Shown here: one piece after another, positions 29,713 through 39,875 of the stretch | How the letters are laid out: each line of letters opens with the position of its first letter | Numbering within the stretch: position 1 is the first letter of the stretch | Source: Vibrio syngnathi | GTDB taxonomy: Bacteria > Pseudomonadota > Gammaproteobacteria > Enterobacterales > Vibrionaceae | NCBI RefSeq assembly: GCF_002119525.1 | Contig: NZ_CP017916.1 | Coordinates: 744,001-808,000, forward strand | DNA length: 64,000 nucleotides | Reading direction: 5' to 3' | Made by a program: the position numbers and the translations under genes | The notes under the pieces: model-generated | Told to the model about the DNA's origin: nothing | Databases searched by the model: none | The model's input: only the letters and a program-made list of their open reading frames with translations

Positions 29713-30588
29713 TTAAATAGATTGTGGGTGGGCTGATTGGTATTCAGCCAAAGTTTCTTTCAAAGGAGAAATGTTTCGTCCTTTCGCGACAAACGCGGAA
29801 ACTGTGTCAGGCAGTTGCTCTAGCACCAATTCGGCTTCTTTTTTGCTGCTAAATTCAGCAAAAACGCACGAACCTGTGCCAGTCAATCTCGACGGCGCGT
29901 ATTGTAGCAGCCATGAAAGTTGCTTATCAACCTCTGGGTACAGCATTCGCACAATTTTTTCGCAATCGTTTACGTATTCTTGCTCTAGAAGCGTTGCTAG
30001 CGCTCGCTTTGGCGTATTTCGAGTTAATTCTGAATGTGTGAATATGTCTACAGTTGCTATGCTCACTTGAGGTTTGACAACGAGATACCATTTTTCATCC
30101 GGATTAGCTGGCTGTAGTTTTTCTCCAATCCCTTCAGCAAAGGCGGCGTACCCTCGAACGAAGACAGGAACGTCAGCGCCAAGCTTCAAACCGATCTCGG
30201 CGAGTTGATCATCTGACAGGTTGAGTTGCCATAAATGGTTGAGAGCGACTAACACGGTTGCGGCATTTGAAGAGCCCCCACCAATACCGCCTCCCATTGG
30301 AAGCACTTTCTTTAACTCAATATCCGCACCGAAAGTCGTCGATGTATATTGTTGAAGGGCAGTTGCAGCTTTCCAGATCAAGTTATCTTCTGTCGCAACG
30401 CCTGGAATCTCAGGTGTGATGGTTATCGAGCTTGTTTTTCGGTTTGCGGTAACCGTAAGTTCATCACCAAAGTCGACAAACTGAAATAGGGTCTGAAGTT
30501 CGTGATAGCCATTGTCGCGTTGGCCAGTGATATAGAGAAATAAATTCAGCTTAGCTGGCGAAGGCCAGTGCGTTGGCGTTGTTATCAT
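29713..30588 (-). CDS. ispE: 4-diphosphocytidyl-2-C-methyl-D-erythritol kinase
   Basis: GHMP kinase of the MEP isoprenoid pathway. The ATP-binding motif is [18 protein letters not shown]; the N-terminal substrate motif [16 protein letters not shown] and C-terminal [10 protein letters not shown] are intact. I chose the ATG at 30588 (291 residues) because it overlaps the lolB stop as ATGA, a classic coupling arrangement. A GTG 15 bases upstream is the alternative. Confidence 0.95.
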   Translation of the reverse strand: MITTPTHWPSPAKLNLFLYITGQRDNGYHELQTLFQFVDFGDELTVTANRKTSSITITPEIPGVATEDNLIWKAATALQQYTSTTFGADIELKKVLPMGGGIGGGSSNAATVLVALNHLWQLNLSDDQLAEIGLKLGADVPVFVRGYAAFAEGIGEKLQPANPDEKWYLVVKPQVSIATVDIFTHSELTRNTPKRALATLLEQEYVNDCEKIVRMLYPEVDKQLSWLLQYAPSRLTGTGSCVFAEFSSKKEAELVLEQLPDTVSAFVAKGRNISPLKETLAEYQSAHPQSI

Positions 30589-31253
30589 TTTTTCAGTGTC
30601 CACTTCGAAACTACAATGTTGATTTTGTTCTCGTCTTGCTTGAATGACAATCGGATAGGGAGGGGAATTGTCTCTACGTTCGTGCTGTCTTCACCAGAGT
30701 TCTTGTTGTCTTCACCAGATAATAGTGTACTTGGCACCTCTACATTTCGGTAATTATCAAAATTGAGTGTCCATAATTGACCGCTGACTTGTTTGGACAG
30801 AGATTCAAGGGTGTTGGTGGTGTTCAATTGGTAGTTGTCTGCTTGGTCAGGAATGCCAAGGAACCATTGTGGTAAGTGATCTATGGGGATCTGCAATCCA
30901 GTAAGTTGTTCTACCAAGGCTGAAGCACTCGCATGAGTAAATACTTGGTCATCATAGGTCACGACTTTTGCACCCGATGGTTCGATGGTTAGGTTCAATG
31001 CGGTTTGACCGAGAAAAGTCGTAAGCCTTAGTTGACTCTGATTTGGTGAATGCTTCCATATGAAGTTTAGGCTTTGGCGCTGCTCTGGAGAAATATAAGC
31101 GAGCTTGCCTGAGGCTTGATAGTTTTCTATCTGTAAAAGCCGGTTTTGGTGACTTTGCCACTCAACGCTGGTCGGTTGTTCTGGGATAGACGAGCAACCC
31201 ACCATAATTATGGTCAAAAAAATAAGAGACGTGATTTTACGAAGCTTGCTCAT
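30585..31253 (-). CDS. lolB: Outer-membrane lipoprotein LolB
   Basis: Receives lipoproteins from periplasmic LolA and inserts them into the outer membrane. It has 222 residues with signal peptide and lipobox IMVGC. The region [23 protein letters not shown] is typical of LolB. A polar insert at about residues 180-195 ([15 protein letters not shown]) lies in the C-terminal half. It is divergent from hemA, as in E. coli. Confidence 0.94.
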   Translation of the reverse strand: MSKLRKITSLIFLTIIMVGCSSIPEQPTSVEWQSHQNRLLQIENYQASGKLAYISPEQRQSLNFIWKHSPNQSQLRLTTFLGQTALNLTIEPSGAKVVTYDDQVFTHASASALVEQLTGLQIPIDHLPQWFLGIPDQADNYQLNTTNTLESLSKQVSGQLWTLNFDNYRNVEVPSTLLSGEDNKNSGEDSTNVETIPLPIRLSFKQDENKINIVVSKWTLKK

Positions 31254-31359
31254 ATTTGCTCACAACTTGTTCAAATTTATCTAAAAAACGCTTCAACTAT
31301 AGCATTGAATTCACGAACTCAAGAAAACAAATCCCGCTTGCTCTTTAAATAGAGCCATG

Positions 31360-31385
31360 CATCAAGTAAAATTCGCCCCTTGTTT
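31360..31385 (+). promoter_or_regulatory. Possible hemA promoter -10 with GC-rich discriminator
   Basis: TAAAAT at 31367-31372 is followed by TCGCCCC, placing a start site about 35 bases before the hemA ATG. The -35 region (TTTAAA) is weak, so the assignment is tentative. Confidence 0.35.
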
Positions 31386-31413
31386 CCATTCCCTGATCGA
31401 GAACTTCTGATAC

Positions 31414-32673
31414 ATGTCTTTGCTTGCCGTAGGTATCAATCACAATACAGCGTCGGTTGAATTGCGAGAAAAAGTCGCTTTTGGTCCAGATAAATTATCT
31501 GAGGCACTTAAGCAACTTAACGCAAATGCACACGTAAATGGAAGTGTCATACTTTCTACCTGTAATCGAACTGAAGTGTATTGTGACGTCAAAGGCGTGG
31601 CAAAAAACAAGTTGATCGATTGGCTGTCTGTATTTCATCAAGTTAGCCCTGAAGAATTAAAACCGAGTATCTACATCCATGAAGAACAAGCCGCGATTAA
31701 GCATTTAATGCGCGTTGCCTGTGGTTTGGACTCTCTGGTTCTGGGTGAGCCGCAAATTCTTGGTCAGGTAAAACAGGCTTACACCGATTCGCGAGAGAAC
31801 AAATCTGTTGATGCTTCAATGGAAAAACTGTTCCAGAAATCATTTTCTGTTGCGAAGCGAGTTCGAACTGAAACCGAAATTGGTGGCAGTGCGGTTTCTG
31901 TTGCTTACGCAGCCTGTACATTAGCTAAACACATCTTTGAATCAATTGCTGAATCAACAGTGTTATTGGTGGGTGCGGGAGAAACCATTGAACTGGTGGC
32001 TAAACACTTGTCAGCCAATGGTTGTACCAAGATGATTGTGGCTAACCGAACTCGTGAGCGTGCTTTAGGACTAGCTGAAGAATTTGGTGCTGAAGTTATC
32101 AGCTTAAACGAGATACCTGATCATCTTCATCGAGCGGATATTGTGATCAGCTCAACCGCAAGTCCGTTACCTATTATTGGTAAGGGCATGGTAGAGACCG
32201 CGCTCAAGACAAGAAAACATCAGCCGATGTTGTTGGTTGATATTGCGGTTCCCCGAGATGTTGAGTCTCAGGTCGGTGAACTGAATGATGCTTACCTATA
32301 TTCCGTTGATGATCTGCAGTCGATAGTTGATGGCAACATTGAACAGCGTAAAGTGGAAGCGATTCAAGCGGAAGCCATCGTTAGTGAAGAAAGTGCCGCG
32401 TTCATGAGTTGGATGCGCTCACTGCAAGCGGTAGACAGTATTCGTGACTATCGCAAATCGGCCAATGAAATCCGAGAAGAATTATTAAGTAAAAGTTTGC
32501 AATCACTGGCCGCTGGCGGTGACCCTGAAAAAGTTTTACTTGAGCTAAGTAACAAGCTCACAAACAAATTGATCCATGCTCCAACGCGTGCGCTTCAAAG
32601 TGCCGCAGAGCAAGGAGAACCTGCAAAATTAACGGTCATTAGACAGAGTTTGGGCTTAGAAAACCCTCAATAA
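31414..32673 (+). CDS. hemA: Glutamyl-tRNA reductase
   Basis: First step of tetrapyrrole synthesis: reduces Glu-tRNA to glutamate-1-semialdehyde with NADPH. It has 419 residues. The catalytic nucleophile is C50 in STCNRTEVY, and the NADPH domain begins [17 protein letters not shown]. The N-terminal [20 protein letters not shown] is canonical. It is first in the conserved hemA-prfA-prmC-sirB2-sirB1-kdsA run; the same window also carries gltX, which makes its substrate. Confidence 0.98.
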   Translation: MSLLAVGINHNTASVELREKVAFGPDKLSEALKQLNANAHVNGSVILSTCNRTEVYCDVKGVAKNKLIDWLSVFHQVSPEELKPSIYIHEEQAAIKHLMRVACGLDSLVLGEPQILGQVKQAYTDSRENKSVDASMEKLFQKSFSVAKRVRTETEIGGSAVSVAYAACTLAKHIFESIAESTVLLVGAGETIELVAKHLSANGCTKMIVANRTRERALGLAEEFGAEVISLNEIPDHLHRADIVISSTASPLPIIGKGMVETALKTRKHQPMLLVDIAVPRDVESQVGELNDAYLYSVDDLQSIVDGNIEQRKVEAIQAEAIVSEESAAFMSWMRSLQAVDSIRDYRKSANEIREELLSKSLQSLAAGGDPEKVLLELSNKLTNKLIHAPTRALQSAAEQGEPAKLTVIRQSLGLENPQ

Positions 32674-32701
32674 TATTCGACCCCTATTAAGATAAGACAT
32701 T

Positions 32702-33790
32702 ATGAAAGCCTCGATTCTAATAAAGCTTGAAACACTTGTTGAACGCTATGAAGAAGTTCAACATCTACTTGGTGATCCCGATGTACTTGGGAATCAAGAT
32801 AAATTCCGTGCCTTGTCAAAAGAGTATTCTCAATTAGAAGAGGTGACGGGGTGCTTTAAATCATACCAGCAAGCTCAAGAAGATTTAGAAGCTGCTGAAG
32901 AGATGGCAAATGAAGACGACGCAGAAATGCGTGAAATGGCTCAAGAAGAAATCAAAGATGCGAAAGCGAACATTGAACGTCTGACTGATGAGCTGCAAAT
33001 TCTTCTGATTCCAAAAGATCCAAACGATGAGCGTAACTGTTTCTTAGAGATTCGTGCCGGCGCAGGTGGCGATGAAGCGGGTATCTTTGCAGGTAACCTT
33101 TTCCGTATGTACTCTAAGTTTGCAGAGAAGAAAGGCTGGCGCGTTGAAATCATGAGCAGTAATGCTTCTGAACAAGGTGGCTACAAAGAGATGATCGCTA
33201 AAGTTAGTGGCGACGCTGTTTACGGCACAATGAAGTTTGAGTCTGGCGGCCACCGTGTACAACGTGTACCTGAAACTGAATCTCAAGGCCGTGTTCATAC
33301 TTCTGCATGTACCGTTGCGGTTATGCCGGAAATTCCAGAAGCTGATCTGCCTGAAATCAAAGCGGGCGATCTTAAGATCGATACTTTCCGTGCATCAGGC
33401 GCGGGTGGTCAGCACGTTAACACCACGGATTCAGCAATCCGTATTACTCACTTACCAACGGGTACAGTAGTAGAGTGTCAAGACGAGCGTTCTCAGCATA
33501 AAAACAAAGCGAAAGCGATGGCTGTTCTTGCTGCTCGTATTGTTCAAGCAGAAGAAGAGCGCCGCGCGGCAGCTGTTTCTGATACACGTCGTAACCTACT
33601 AGGTTCTGGTGACCGTAGTGACCGTATTCGTACTTATAACTACCCACAAGGTCGTGTTTCTGATCACCGCATCAACTTAACTATCTACCGCCTGAACGAA
33701 GTTCTGGAAGGTGATATGCAAAGCCTGCTTGATCCTGTTCTACAAGAGCACCAAGCCGATCAACTAGCAGCACTTGCTGAGCACAACTAA
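32702..33790 (+). CDS. prfA: Peptide chain release factor 1
   Basis: Recognises UAA and UAG stop codons and releases the peptide. It has 362 residues. The GGQ motif sits in [15 protein letters not shown], and the stop-codon tripeptide region is intermediate in the protein as usual. Its GGQ glutamine is the substrate of PrmC, encoded five bases downstream. Confidence 0.98.
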   Translation: MKASILIKLETLVERYEEVQHLLGDPDVLGNQDKFRALSKEYSQLEEVTGCFKSYQQAQEDLEAAEEMANEDDAEMREMAQEEIKDAKANIERLTDELQILLIPKDPNDERNCFLEIRAGAGGDEAGIFAGNLFRMYSKFAEKKGWRVEIMSSNASEQGGYKEMIAKVSGDAVYGTMKFESGGHRVQRVPETESQGRVHTSACTVAVMPEIPEADLPEIKAGDLKIDTFRASGAGGQHVNTTDSAIRITHLPTGTVVECQDERSQHKNKAKAMAVLAARIVQAEEERRAAAVSDTRRNLLGSGDRSDRIRTYNYPQGRVSDHRINLTIYRLNEVLEGDMQSLLDPVLQEHQADQLAALAEHN

Positions 33791-33795
33791 TTACT

Positions 33796-34668
33796 ATGCA
33801 GCCAGCATATACGGTTGAAAGTGCTTTAAAGTCAGCAATCGTACAGCTTCAAGAGGGCGATAACGCATCGCCCTCGATTGACGCTGCGGTACTGCTTTGT
33901 CACGCCTTAGACAAACCTAGATCTTACCTACTGACTTGGCCAGAGAAGCATCTCACTTCAGAGCAAGAGTCCGAATTCAATGCTCTTCTAAAACGTCGCT
34001 TAACCGGTGAGCCTGTGGCTTACATTGTTGGTGAGCGTGAGTTTTGGTCACTGCCGTTAAAAGTCTCTCCTTCTACATTAATCCCGCGTCCGGATACGGA
34101 ACGTTTGGTTGAAGTGGCGTTAGATAAAACGTATGGCAAGCAAGGTGCGATTCTCGATTTAGGCACGGGCACAGGGGCTATTGCATTAGCATTGGCGTCT
34201 GAAATGCCGAATCGACCAGTGACGGGTATTGATCTTCGTCCGGAAGCGCAGCAACTCGCGACAGAAAACGCTCAGCGATTAAATATCACTAATGCCACTT
34301 TTTTACATGGCAGTTGGTTTGAACCTTTGAACTCGGTGAATTCTGAAGAAGAAGCTGTAAAGTTTTCGTTGATTGTCTCTAACCCACCTTACATTGAGAA
34401 GAATGACCCTCATTTATCTCAAGGTGATGTGCGTTTTGAACCGATCACTGCGTTAGTCGCTGAAGAGAAAGGTTTAGCTGATATTCGATACATTTCTGAA
34501 AACGCACGACGCTTTTTGGAAAACGAAGGTTGGTTGGCATTTGAACATGGCTATGACCAAGGCTTGGCGGTACGTGAGATAATGCAACAGCTGGGCTACT
34601 TGGATGTGGTTACAGAAAAAGATTACGGTGGTAATGACCGAGTGACACTAGGTCGTTACTGTTCATAG
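33796..34668 (+). CDS. prmC: Release factor glutamine methyltransferase
   Basis: N5-methylates the GGQ glutamine of RF1 and RF2. It has 290 residues. The SAM motif is ILDLGTGTGAIALALASE and the catalytic motif is NPPY (SNPPYIEKNDPHL). It directly follows its substrate gene prfA with only five bases between. Confidence 0.97.
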   Translation: MQPAYTVESALKSAIVQLQEGDNASPSIDAAVLLCHALDKPRSYLLTWPEKHLTSEQESEFNALLKRRLTGEPVAYIVGEREFWSLPLKVSPSTLIPRPDTERLVEVALDKTYGKQGAILDLGTGTGAIALALASEMPNRPVTGIDLRPEAQQLATENAQRLNITNATFLHGSWFEPLNSVNSEEEAVKFSLIVSNPPYIEKNDPHLSQGDVRFEPITALVAEEKGLADIRYISENARRFLENEGWLAFEHGYDQGLAVREIMQQLGYLDVVTEKDYGGNDRVTLGRYCS

Positions 34669-34774
34669 CTAGTGATTGTTCATTGGCTGCGGTTAATCAT
34701 CTTGTGAGCAATAGATGATGAACTTGCTAAATTGATACCTTTAACTCGAAAAGACATTTCACTCGATAATGCAT

Positions 34775-34822
34775 TTAACGCAGAAATACAGAGCATTAAC
34801 GCAGAAATACCGAGCATTAACG
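34775..34822. repeat. 21-bp tandem repeat between prmC and the SirB2 gene
   Basis: The unit TTAACGCAGAAATACAGAGCA occurs at 34775-34795 and 34796-34816 with a single mismatch, followed by a partial third copy. It lies in a 208-base non-coding gap. Confidence 0.85.
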
Positions 34823-34876
34823 GGTATTGTGTGGCTCGTGTTAACGAAAGAACATATAAAAATATAAAGGAATACC

Positions 34877-35260
34877 ATGTACGAAGGTTTAAAACATTTT
34901 CACCTATTAACGATTGCTATAAGCGCACTACTTCTTTCTATTCGTTTTGCTCTTATGATGGCTAACTCACCTAAGCTTAAGCATCCTTTCTTGCAGCGTT
35001 TCCCTCATATCAATGATTCGTTGCTGTTGCTTTCGGGTATTGGTTTGATTTTTATCACTGGTTTTATTCCATTTACACCAGCAGCACCATGGTTAACTGA
35101 AAAACTAACCTGTGTAATGGCTTACATCGCATTAGGCTTCTTTGCGCTTAAGTTAGGTAAGAACAAGCTATTGAGAGTTTTCTCATTCTTTGGTGCGCTT
35201 GGCTGGTTAGCAATGGCTGGTAAAATTGCAATGACGAAAACACCCATATTTTTCGGTTAA
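34877..35260 (+). CDS. SirB2 family membrane protein
   Basis: 127-residue integral membrane protein with four hydrophobic segments (about 8-27, 45-65, 78-95, 102-120) and the family start YEGLKHFHLL. It is homologous to E. coli YchQ/SirB2; its function is not established. AAGGA precedes the ATG. It lies between prmC and the SirB1 gene in the conserved order. Confidence 0.9.
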   Translation: MYEGLKHFHLLTIAISALLLSIRFALMMANSPKLKHPFLQRFPHINDSLLLLSGIGLIFITGFIPFTPAAPWLTEKLTCVMAYIALGFFALKLGKNKLLRVFSFFGALGWLAMAGKIAMTKTPIFFG

Positions 35261-35287
35261 TTATCTCCTTATTTCGGTTAACAACCT

Positions 35288-36097
35288 ATGTACGAATTTT
35301 TTGATGAAGACTTTGATCAGCTAGAACTTGCTGAAGGTGCATTGATCCTAAATAAGGCCATTGACCCTGAAACTCAAGATTGTTGGGCAGAGCAAGAACT
35401 CGCAAGATTATTAAAAGACGCCGAGTTTGCGTTAGTTAATGAAACCGACGAGCAACAGAAGTTTGAATCCTTTATTCGACTATTCTTTTACGAGTGGGGC
35501 TTCGCTGGCGATAAAGACGCTTACTTCTCATCGGAAAACGCGTTTATCGATAAAGTACTAGAGAGAAAGAAAGGGATCCCAGTCAGTCTTGGGGCAATCT
35601 TCCTTTTTCTAGGACGCAAGCTAGGCTTTCCTGTAGAGGGTGTCTCTTTTCCAACTCAGTTTCTGCTTAAAGTCAGTTGGTATGGCCAAACTCCGGTCTA
35701 TATTAATCCTTACAATGGCGAGTATGTTGGTCAGCAAACATTGCGAGCATGGCTTATTGGGCATGATGGCCCATTGGCTAAGCTAAAAAGTGAGCATTTA
35801 AAAGTCGCAGACCACCCAACCATTATTGGTAAGTGGTTGGCTTTATTGAAAAGTGCATTGCTGAGAGAGGAGCGTTATACGCTTGCACTAAAGTGTACCG
35901 ATCTGGCGTTAACGTTTGTGCCGGATGATCCGTATGAAATCCGTGACCGTGGTTTCATCTATCAGCAACTTGATTGTCACCAGATTGCCGCCACTGATTA
36001 TCAGTACTTTATTGATCAATGCCCAGATGATCCTGCATCTGAGTTACTTAAATCTCAAGTGAATGTCATGACGGAAAAAACCGTCGTCGTTCACTAG
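35288..36097 (+). CDS. SirB1 family transglutaminase-like/TPR protein
   Basis: 269-residue soluble protein of the YchA/SirB1 family. The N-terminal half is a transglutaminase-like core, with RKKGIPVSLGAIFLFLGRKLG and VEGVSFPTQFLLK. The C-terminal half has TPR-like helices (LKCTDLALTFVPDDPYEIRDRGFIYQ). Its role is unknown, though its position next to kdsA is conserved. It is 27 bases after the SirB2 gene. Confidence 0.9.
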   Translation: MYEFFDEDFDQLELAEGALILNKAIDPETQDCWAEQELARLLKDAEFALVNETDEQQKFESFIRLFFYEWGFAGDKDAYFSSENAFIDKVLERKKGIPVSLGAIFLFLGRKLGFPVEGVSFPTQFLLKVSWYGQTPVYINPYNGEYVGQQTLRAWLIGHDGPLAKLKSEHLKVADHPTIIGKWLALLKSALLREERYTLALKCTDLALTFVPDDPYEIRDRGFIYQQLDCHQIAATDYQYFIDQCPDDPASELLKSQVNVMTEKTVVVH

Positions 36098-36101
36098 TTA
36101 A

Positions 36102-36974
<873 letters not shown>

Positions 36975-37022
36975 TTGAGATGGATGTGAAGTAACGGAAA
37001 CGTTATTTCACAAAAGTTGAGC

Positions 37023-37058
37023 TAAAAAAGCCCAGTTCTTTGAATTGGGCTTTTTTTT
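37023..37058 (+). terminator. Intrinsic terminator downstream of kdsA
   Basis: AAGCCCAGTTC pairs with GAATTGGGCTT (one wobble), followed by eight T's. Confidence 0.88.
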
Positions 37059-37082
37059 ATCTCGTAAAAGCAGCTGAACATA

Positions 37083-37145
37083 ATACCAATCGGAGTAAAT
37101 AACTGATCACCCTAGCTTTGATCACTTACTTACTGTGATTGGTAT
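37083..37145. repeat. 63-bp MITE-like inverted repeat (short form)
   Basis: Both ends read ATACCAATC..AGTAA.TAA.TGATCA in inverted orientation, 27 bases each with about four mismatches, around a 9-base core. It matches the two ends of the 163-bp element at 28493-28655, as if that element had lost its middle. Confidence 0.8.
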
Positions 37146-37293
37146 AAATCGCTCATTAAAAGAGTTGTTAACGAGGCGGGTTGTTACCTAAGAAACTCGT
37201 ATATGAGTGTGAGGTCTGTCCTGTTTGCAGTAAATTACCGACTTTCATCACACTTTATAAGTAAACGATTGCTTGTGATGCAGGGGAAGTTTG

Positions 37294-37320
37294 AGTGTAA
37301 TCTCATAATTTTGTTACACT
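37294..37320. promoter_or_regulatory. Inverted repeat upstream of nutA, possible operator
   Basis: AGTGTAA (37294-37300) and TTACACT (37314-37320) are perfect inverted arms with a 13-base spacer, 120 bases upstream of the translation signals. The binding protein is unknown; the rest of the 36975-37442 gap shows no clear sigma-70 promoter. Confidence 0.4.
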
Positions 37321-37442
37321 TAACTGTTGATCTATGCGTGACCTATTCGACATAAATATGAAATCATCGTGTTACATCTAGAATGTTAATTTAAGATTAG
37401 TCATGTTGAAGTCTTATTGTTCGAACTCCACAAGGAGTCGCA

Positions 37443-37490
37443 ATGGATTATAGAAAGCAGTGGATTCCCCTAAAAAGTTCAAAGGTATGA
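37443..37490 (+). CDS. 15-codon upstream reading frame, possible leader peptide of nutA
   Basis: ATG at 37443 has an excellent ribosome binding site, AAGGAG at 37432-37437 with five-base spacing. The frame encodes MDYRKQWIPLKSSKV and stops with TGA at 37488-37490. That stop overlaps an in-frame nutA ATG (37487-37489) as ATGA. This is the best Shine-Dalgarno sequence of the region, better than nutA's own. It may couple or regulate nutA translation. The peptide has no recognisable family. A short frame could arise by chance, but the combination of strong SD and stop/start overlap argues otherwise. Confidence 0.5.
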   Translation: MDYRKQWIPLKSSKV

Positions 37491-37492
37491 CA

Positions 37493-39154
37493 ATGAAGCA
37501 ACGCCTTATTCTAAAGACAGCACTAAGTGCTGCAATCCTAGCTACTTTAGCTGGATGTGCCTCTCAATCAGCTCATGATTGGAACCAAGACGAAACTTAT
37601 AAGCTAACTATCCTGCATACGAACGACAACCATGGTCGTTTTTGGCAGAACAAATACGGCGAATACGGCATGTCTGCGCGTAAAACGCTTGTTGACCAAC
37701 TTCGTGCAGAAGTTGAAGCAGAAGGCGGTAGCGTGTTGCTTCTATCTGGCGGTGACATCAACACAGGTGTACCAGAGTCAGACCTTCAGGATGCAGAACC
37801 TGATTTTAAAGGTATGAATAAAATTGGTTACGATGCAATGGCATTGGGTAACCACGAGTTCGATAACTCACTAGACGTACTGCAAAAACAGATCGACTGG
37901 GCTAACTTCCCAATGCTGTCTGCAAACATCTACGACAAAGCGACAGGCGAACGTAAATTCCAAGCTTACGAGATGTTTGAAAAGCAAGGTATCAAGATTG
38001 CTGTTATCGGTCTAACGACTGAAGATACTGCGAAAATTGGTAACCCAGAATTTATTGCTGGTATCGATTTCCGCGACCCTAAAGAAGAAGCGAAGAAACT
38101 GATCGCTGAACTTAAAGAAACAGAACAACCAGATCTAATCTTCGCTGTGACTCACATGGGTCACTACGAAAATGGTCAGCGTGGTGTTAACGCTCCGGGT
38201 GATGTAGCACTAGCGCGTTACCTAAATGAAGGCGATCTAGACATGATCGTTGGTGGTCACTCTCAAGAGCCTGTATGTATGGAAGGCCCTAACGTTGCGA
38301 AGCAAAACTTCAAGCCGGGTGATGAATGTAAACCAGACGTTCAAAACGGCACTTACATCGTTCAAGCTCACGAGTGGGGCAAGTACGTAGGCCGTGCTGA
38401 TTACGAATTCCGTAACGGCGAACTAGAGATGGTGAGCTACGACTTGGTTCCCGTTAACCTTAAGAAGAAAGTTAAGATTGACGGCAAGAAGCAACGTGTT
38501 CTGATTCAAGATGAAATCGCACAAGATCCAGAGCTACTTGAATTCTTACGTCCTTTCCAAGAGCAGGGTCAAGCTCAGTTAGAAGTTCAAATCGCTGAGA
38601 CAAATGGCAAGCTTGAAGGTGACCGTAACGTCGTTCGCTTCCAACAAACTAACCTGGGTCGTTTGATTGCAACTTCTCACATGGAGCGTGCAAAAGCAGA
38701 CTTCGCTGTGATGAACTCTGGTGGCGTTCGCGATTCAATTGAAGCTGGCGATGTGACGTACAAAGATGTACTAACAGTACAGCCTTTTGCAAACATCCTG
38801 ACTTACACTGATATGACAGGTAAAGAAGTTCTAGATTACCTAAACGTAGTGGCGACTAAACCTGTTGATTCAGGTGCTTATGCACAGTTTGCAGGTATTT
38901 CTATGACGGTTGCTGACGGTGAAGTATCGAATGTCTTCATCGGTGGCAAGCAGCTTCGTTTAGACGAAACTTACCGCTTCACGGTACCAAGCTTTAACGC
39001 TGCTGGCGGTGACGGTTACCCTAAATTATCTGATCACCCTGGCTTTGTGAACACAGGTTTTGTTGACGCTGAAGTACTAAAAGAGTACCTAGAAGCAAAC
39101 AGCCCTGTTGATGTGAACAAGTACGCACCTTCTGGTCAAATGGTTTACAAGTAA
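37493..39154 (+). CDS. nutA: 5'-nucleotidase, lipoprotein (NutA type)
   Basis: Cell-surface nucleotidase that dephosphorylates external nucleotides. It has 553 residues. The signal peptide MKQRLILKTALSAAILATLAGC ends in lipobox LAGC. Metallophosphatase motifs follow in order: LHTNDNHGRF, LSGGDINTG, ALGNHEFDNS, VTHMGHY and VGGHSQEP. The C-terminal 5'-nucleotidase domain has FAVMNSGGVRDSIEAGD and the substrate-stacking region NAAGGDGYP. It strongly resembles V. parahaemolyticus NutA as I remember it. I chose the ATG at 37493 for the signal peptide and AAAGG; 37487 (two residues longer) is possible if coupled to the 15-codon frame. Confidence 0.95.
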   Translation: MKQRLILKTALSAAILATLAGCASQSAHDWNQDETYKLTILHTNDNHGRFWQNKYGEYGMSARKTLVDQLRAEVEAEGGSVLLLSGGDINTGVPESDLQDAEPDFKGMNKIGYDAMALGNHEFDNSLDVLQKQIDWANFPMLSANIYDKATGERKFQAYEMFEKQGIKIAVIGLTTEDTAKIGNPEFIAGIDFRDPKEEAKKLIAELKETEQPDLIFAVTHMGHYENGQRGVNAPGDVALARYLNEGDLDMIVGGHSQEPVCMEGPNVAKQNFKPGDECKPDVQNGTYIVQAHEWGKYVGRADYEFRNGELEMVSYDLVPVNLKKKVKIDGKKQRVLIQDEIAQDPELLEFLRPFQEQGQAQLEVQIAETNGKLEGDRNVVRFQQTNLGRLIATSHMERAKADFAVMNSGGVRDSIEAGDVTYKDVLTVQPFANILTYTDMTGKEVLDYLNVVATKPVDSGAYAQFAGISMTVADGEVSNVFIGGKQLRLDETYRFTVPSFNAAGGDGYPKLSDHPGFVNTGFVDAEVLKEYLEANSPVDVNKYAPSGQMVYK

Positions 39155-39221
39155 TTGAACCCAGTTAATTGAATCACTAGGTGCTAAATTAGATTGACTC
39201 TAGCACCATGATAAATTTAAC

Positions 39222-39250
39222 TAAAGCGACGCCTCGGCGTCGCTTTTTGT
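39222..39250 (+). terminator. Intrinsic terminator downstream of nutA
   Basis: AGCGACGC, loop CTCG, GCGTCGCT, then TTTTTGTTT. It ends only about 25 bases before the ybaK ATG. Confidence 0.88.
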
Positions 39251-39273
39251 TTATCTATCGTTTGGATTTTGTC

Positions 39274-39747
39274 ATGACCCCTGCAATTAACCTTGCCAAA
39301 AAAAAGAAAATTGTTCATACCGTGCATCAGTATCATCATGATGCGAATAACACTAACTATGGGTTAGAAGCTGTTGAAGCACTTGGTCAAGATCCCAAAC
39401 GTGTATTCAAAACACTGTTGTTCTGCTTGAATGGTGTGGCGAAAGATTTGGCGGTTGCCGTTATTCCCGTCGACCAGAAACTAAATCTAAAGTTTGCAGC
39501 AAAAGCGGCGCAAGGTAAGAAAGCAGAGATGGCTGATCCTGATATTGCTCAGAAAACCACGGGTTATGTGGTGGGAGGAATCAGTCCTCTTGGTCAGAAA
39601 AAAGCATTGCCTACCTTTGTTCATTTCAGCGCTACCGATTTTGAAACGATATGTGTGAGTGCAGGGAAGAGAGGGTTAGAGATCGAGCTAGATCCGAAAG
39701 ACTTAGTACTACTTACGCGAGGTCAGTTTGCTGAACTATGCCTGTAG
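39274..39747 (+). CDS. ybaK: Cys-tRNA(Pro)/Cys-tRNA(Cys) deacylase YbaK
   Basis: Trans-editing protein of the INS superfamily that hydrolyses mischarged Cys-tRNA-Pro. The 157 residues carry the conserved K in AVIPVDQKLNLKFAAKA and GYVVGGISPLGQKKALP. The open frame reaches back to 39208, but that would translate the nutA terminator hairpin, so I chose the ATG at 39274. The Shine-Dalgarno sequence is weak. There is almost no room for a promoter after the terminator, so transcription may depend on read-through from nutA. Confidence 0.93.
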   Translation: MTPAINLAKKKKIVHTVHQYHHDANNTNYGLEAVEALGQDPKRVFKTLLFCLNGVAKDLAVAVIPVDQKLNLKFAAKAAQGKKAEMADPDIAQKTTGYVVGGISPLGQKKALPTFVHFSATDFETICVSAGKRGLEIELDPKDLVLLTRGQFAELCL

Positions 39748-39787
39748 CTTGTGCTTTCCATAACGATAAACGTACATGATCACAAAT

Positions 39788-39824
39788 AAAAACGCCCGCT
39801 AGACTAATCTAGCGGGCGTTTCTT
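39788..39824. terminator. Bidirectional terminator between ybaK and rluF
   Basis: AAACGCCCGCTAGA, loop CTAA, TCTAGCGGGCGTTT: a perfect 14-bp stem with A/T ends on both sides, serving the two convergent genes. Confidence 0.92.
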
Positions 39825-39875
39825 TATCGACTGTCCCGTCCTGAAATGTGTTTACACATTGAGGGCGAATTATGA

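Noticed and set aside
34732..34965. 77-codon frame between prmC and the SirB2 gene
   Set aside because: It consists of the 21-bp repeat followed by an out-of-frame reading of the SirB2 gene, with no ribosome binding site.
37225..37245. Pho-box-like sequence upstream of nutA
   Set aside because: Only the first half (CTTTCAT) is close to the CTGTCAT consensus; the second matches three of seven positions.
39208..39273. N-terminal extension of ybaK
   Set aside because: It would translate the nutA terminator hairpin; homologs start at the later Met.
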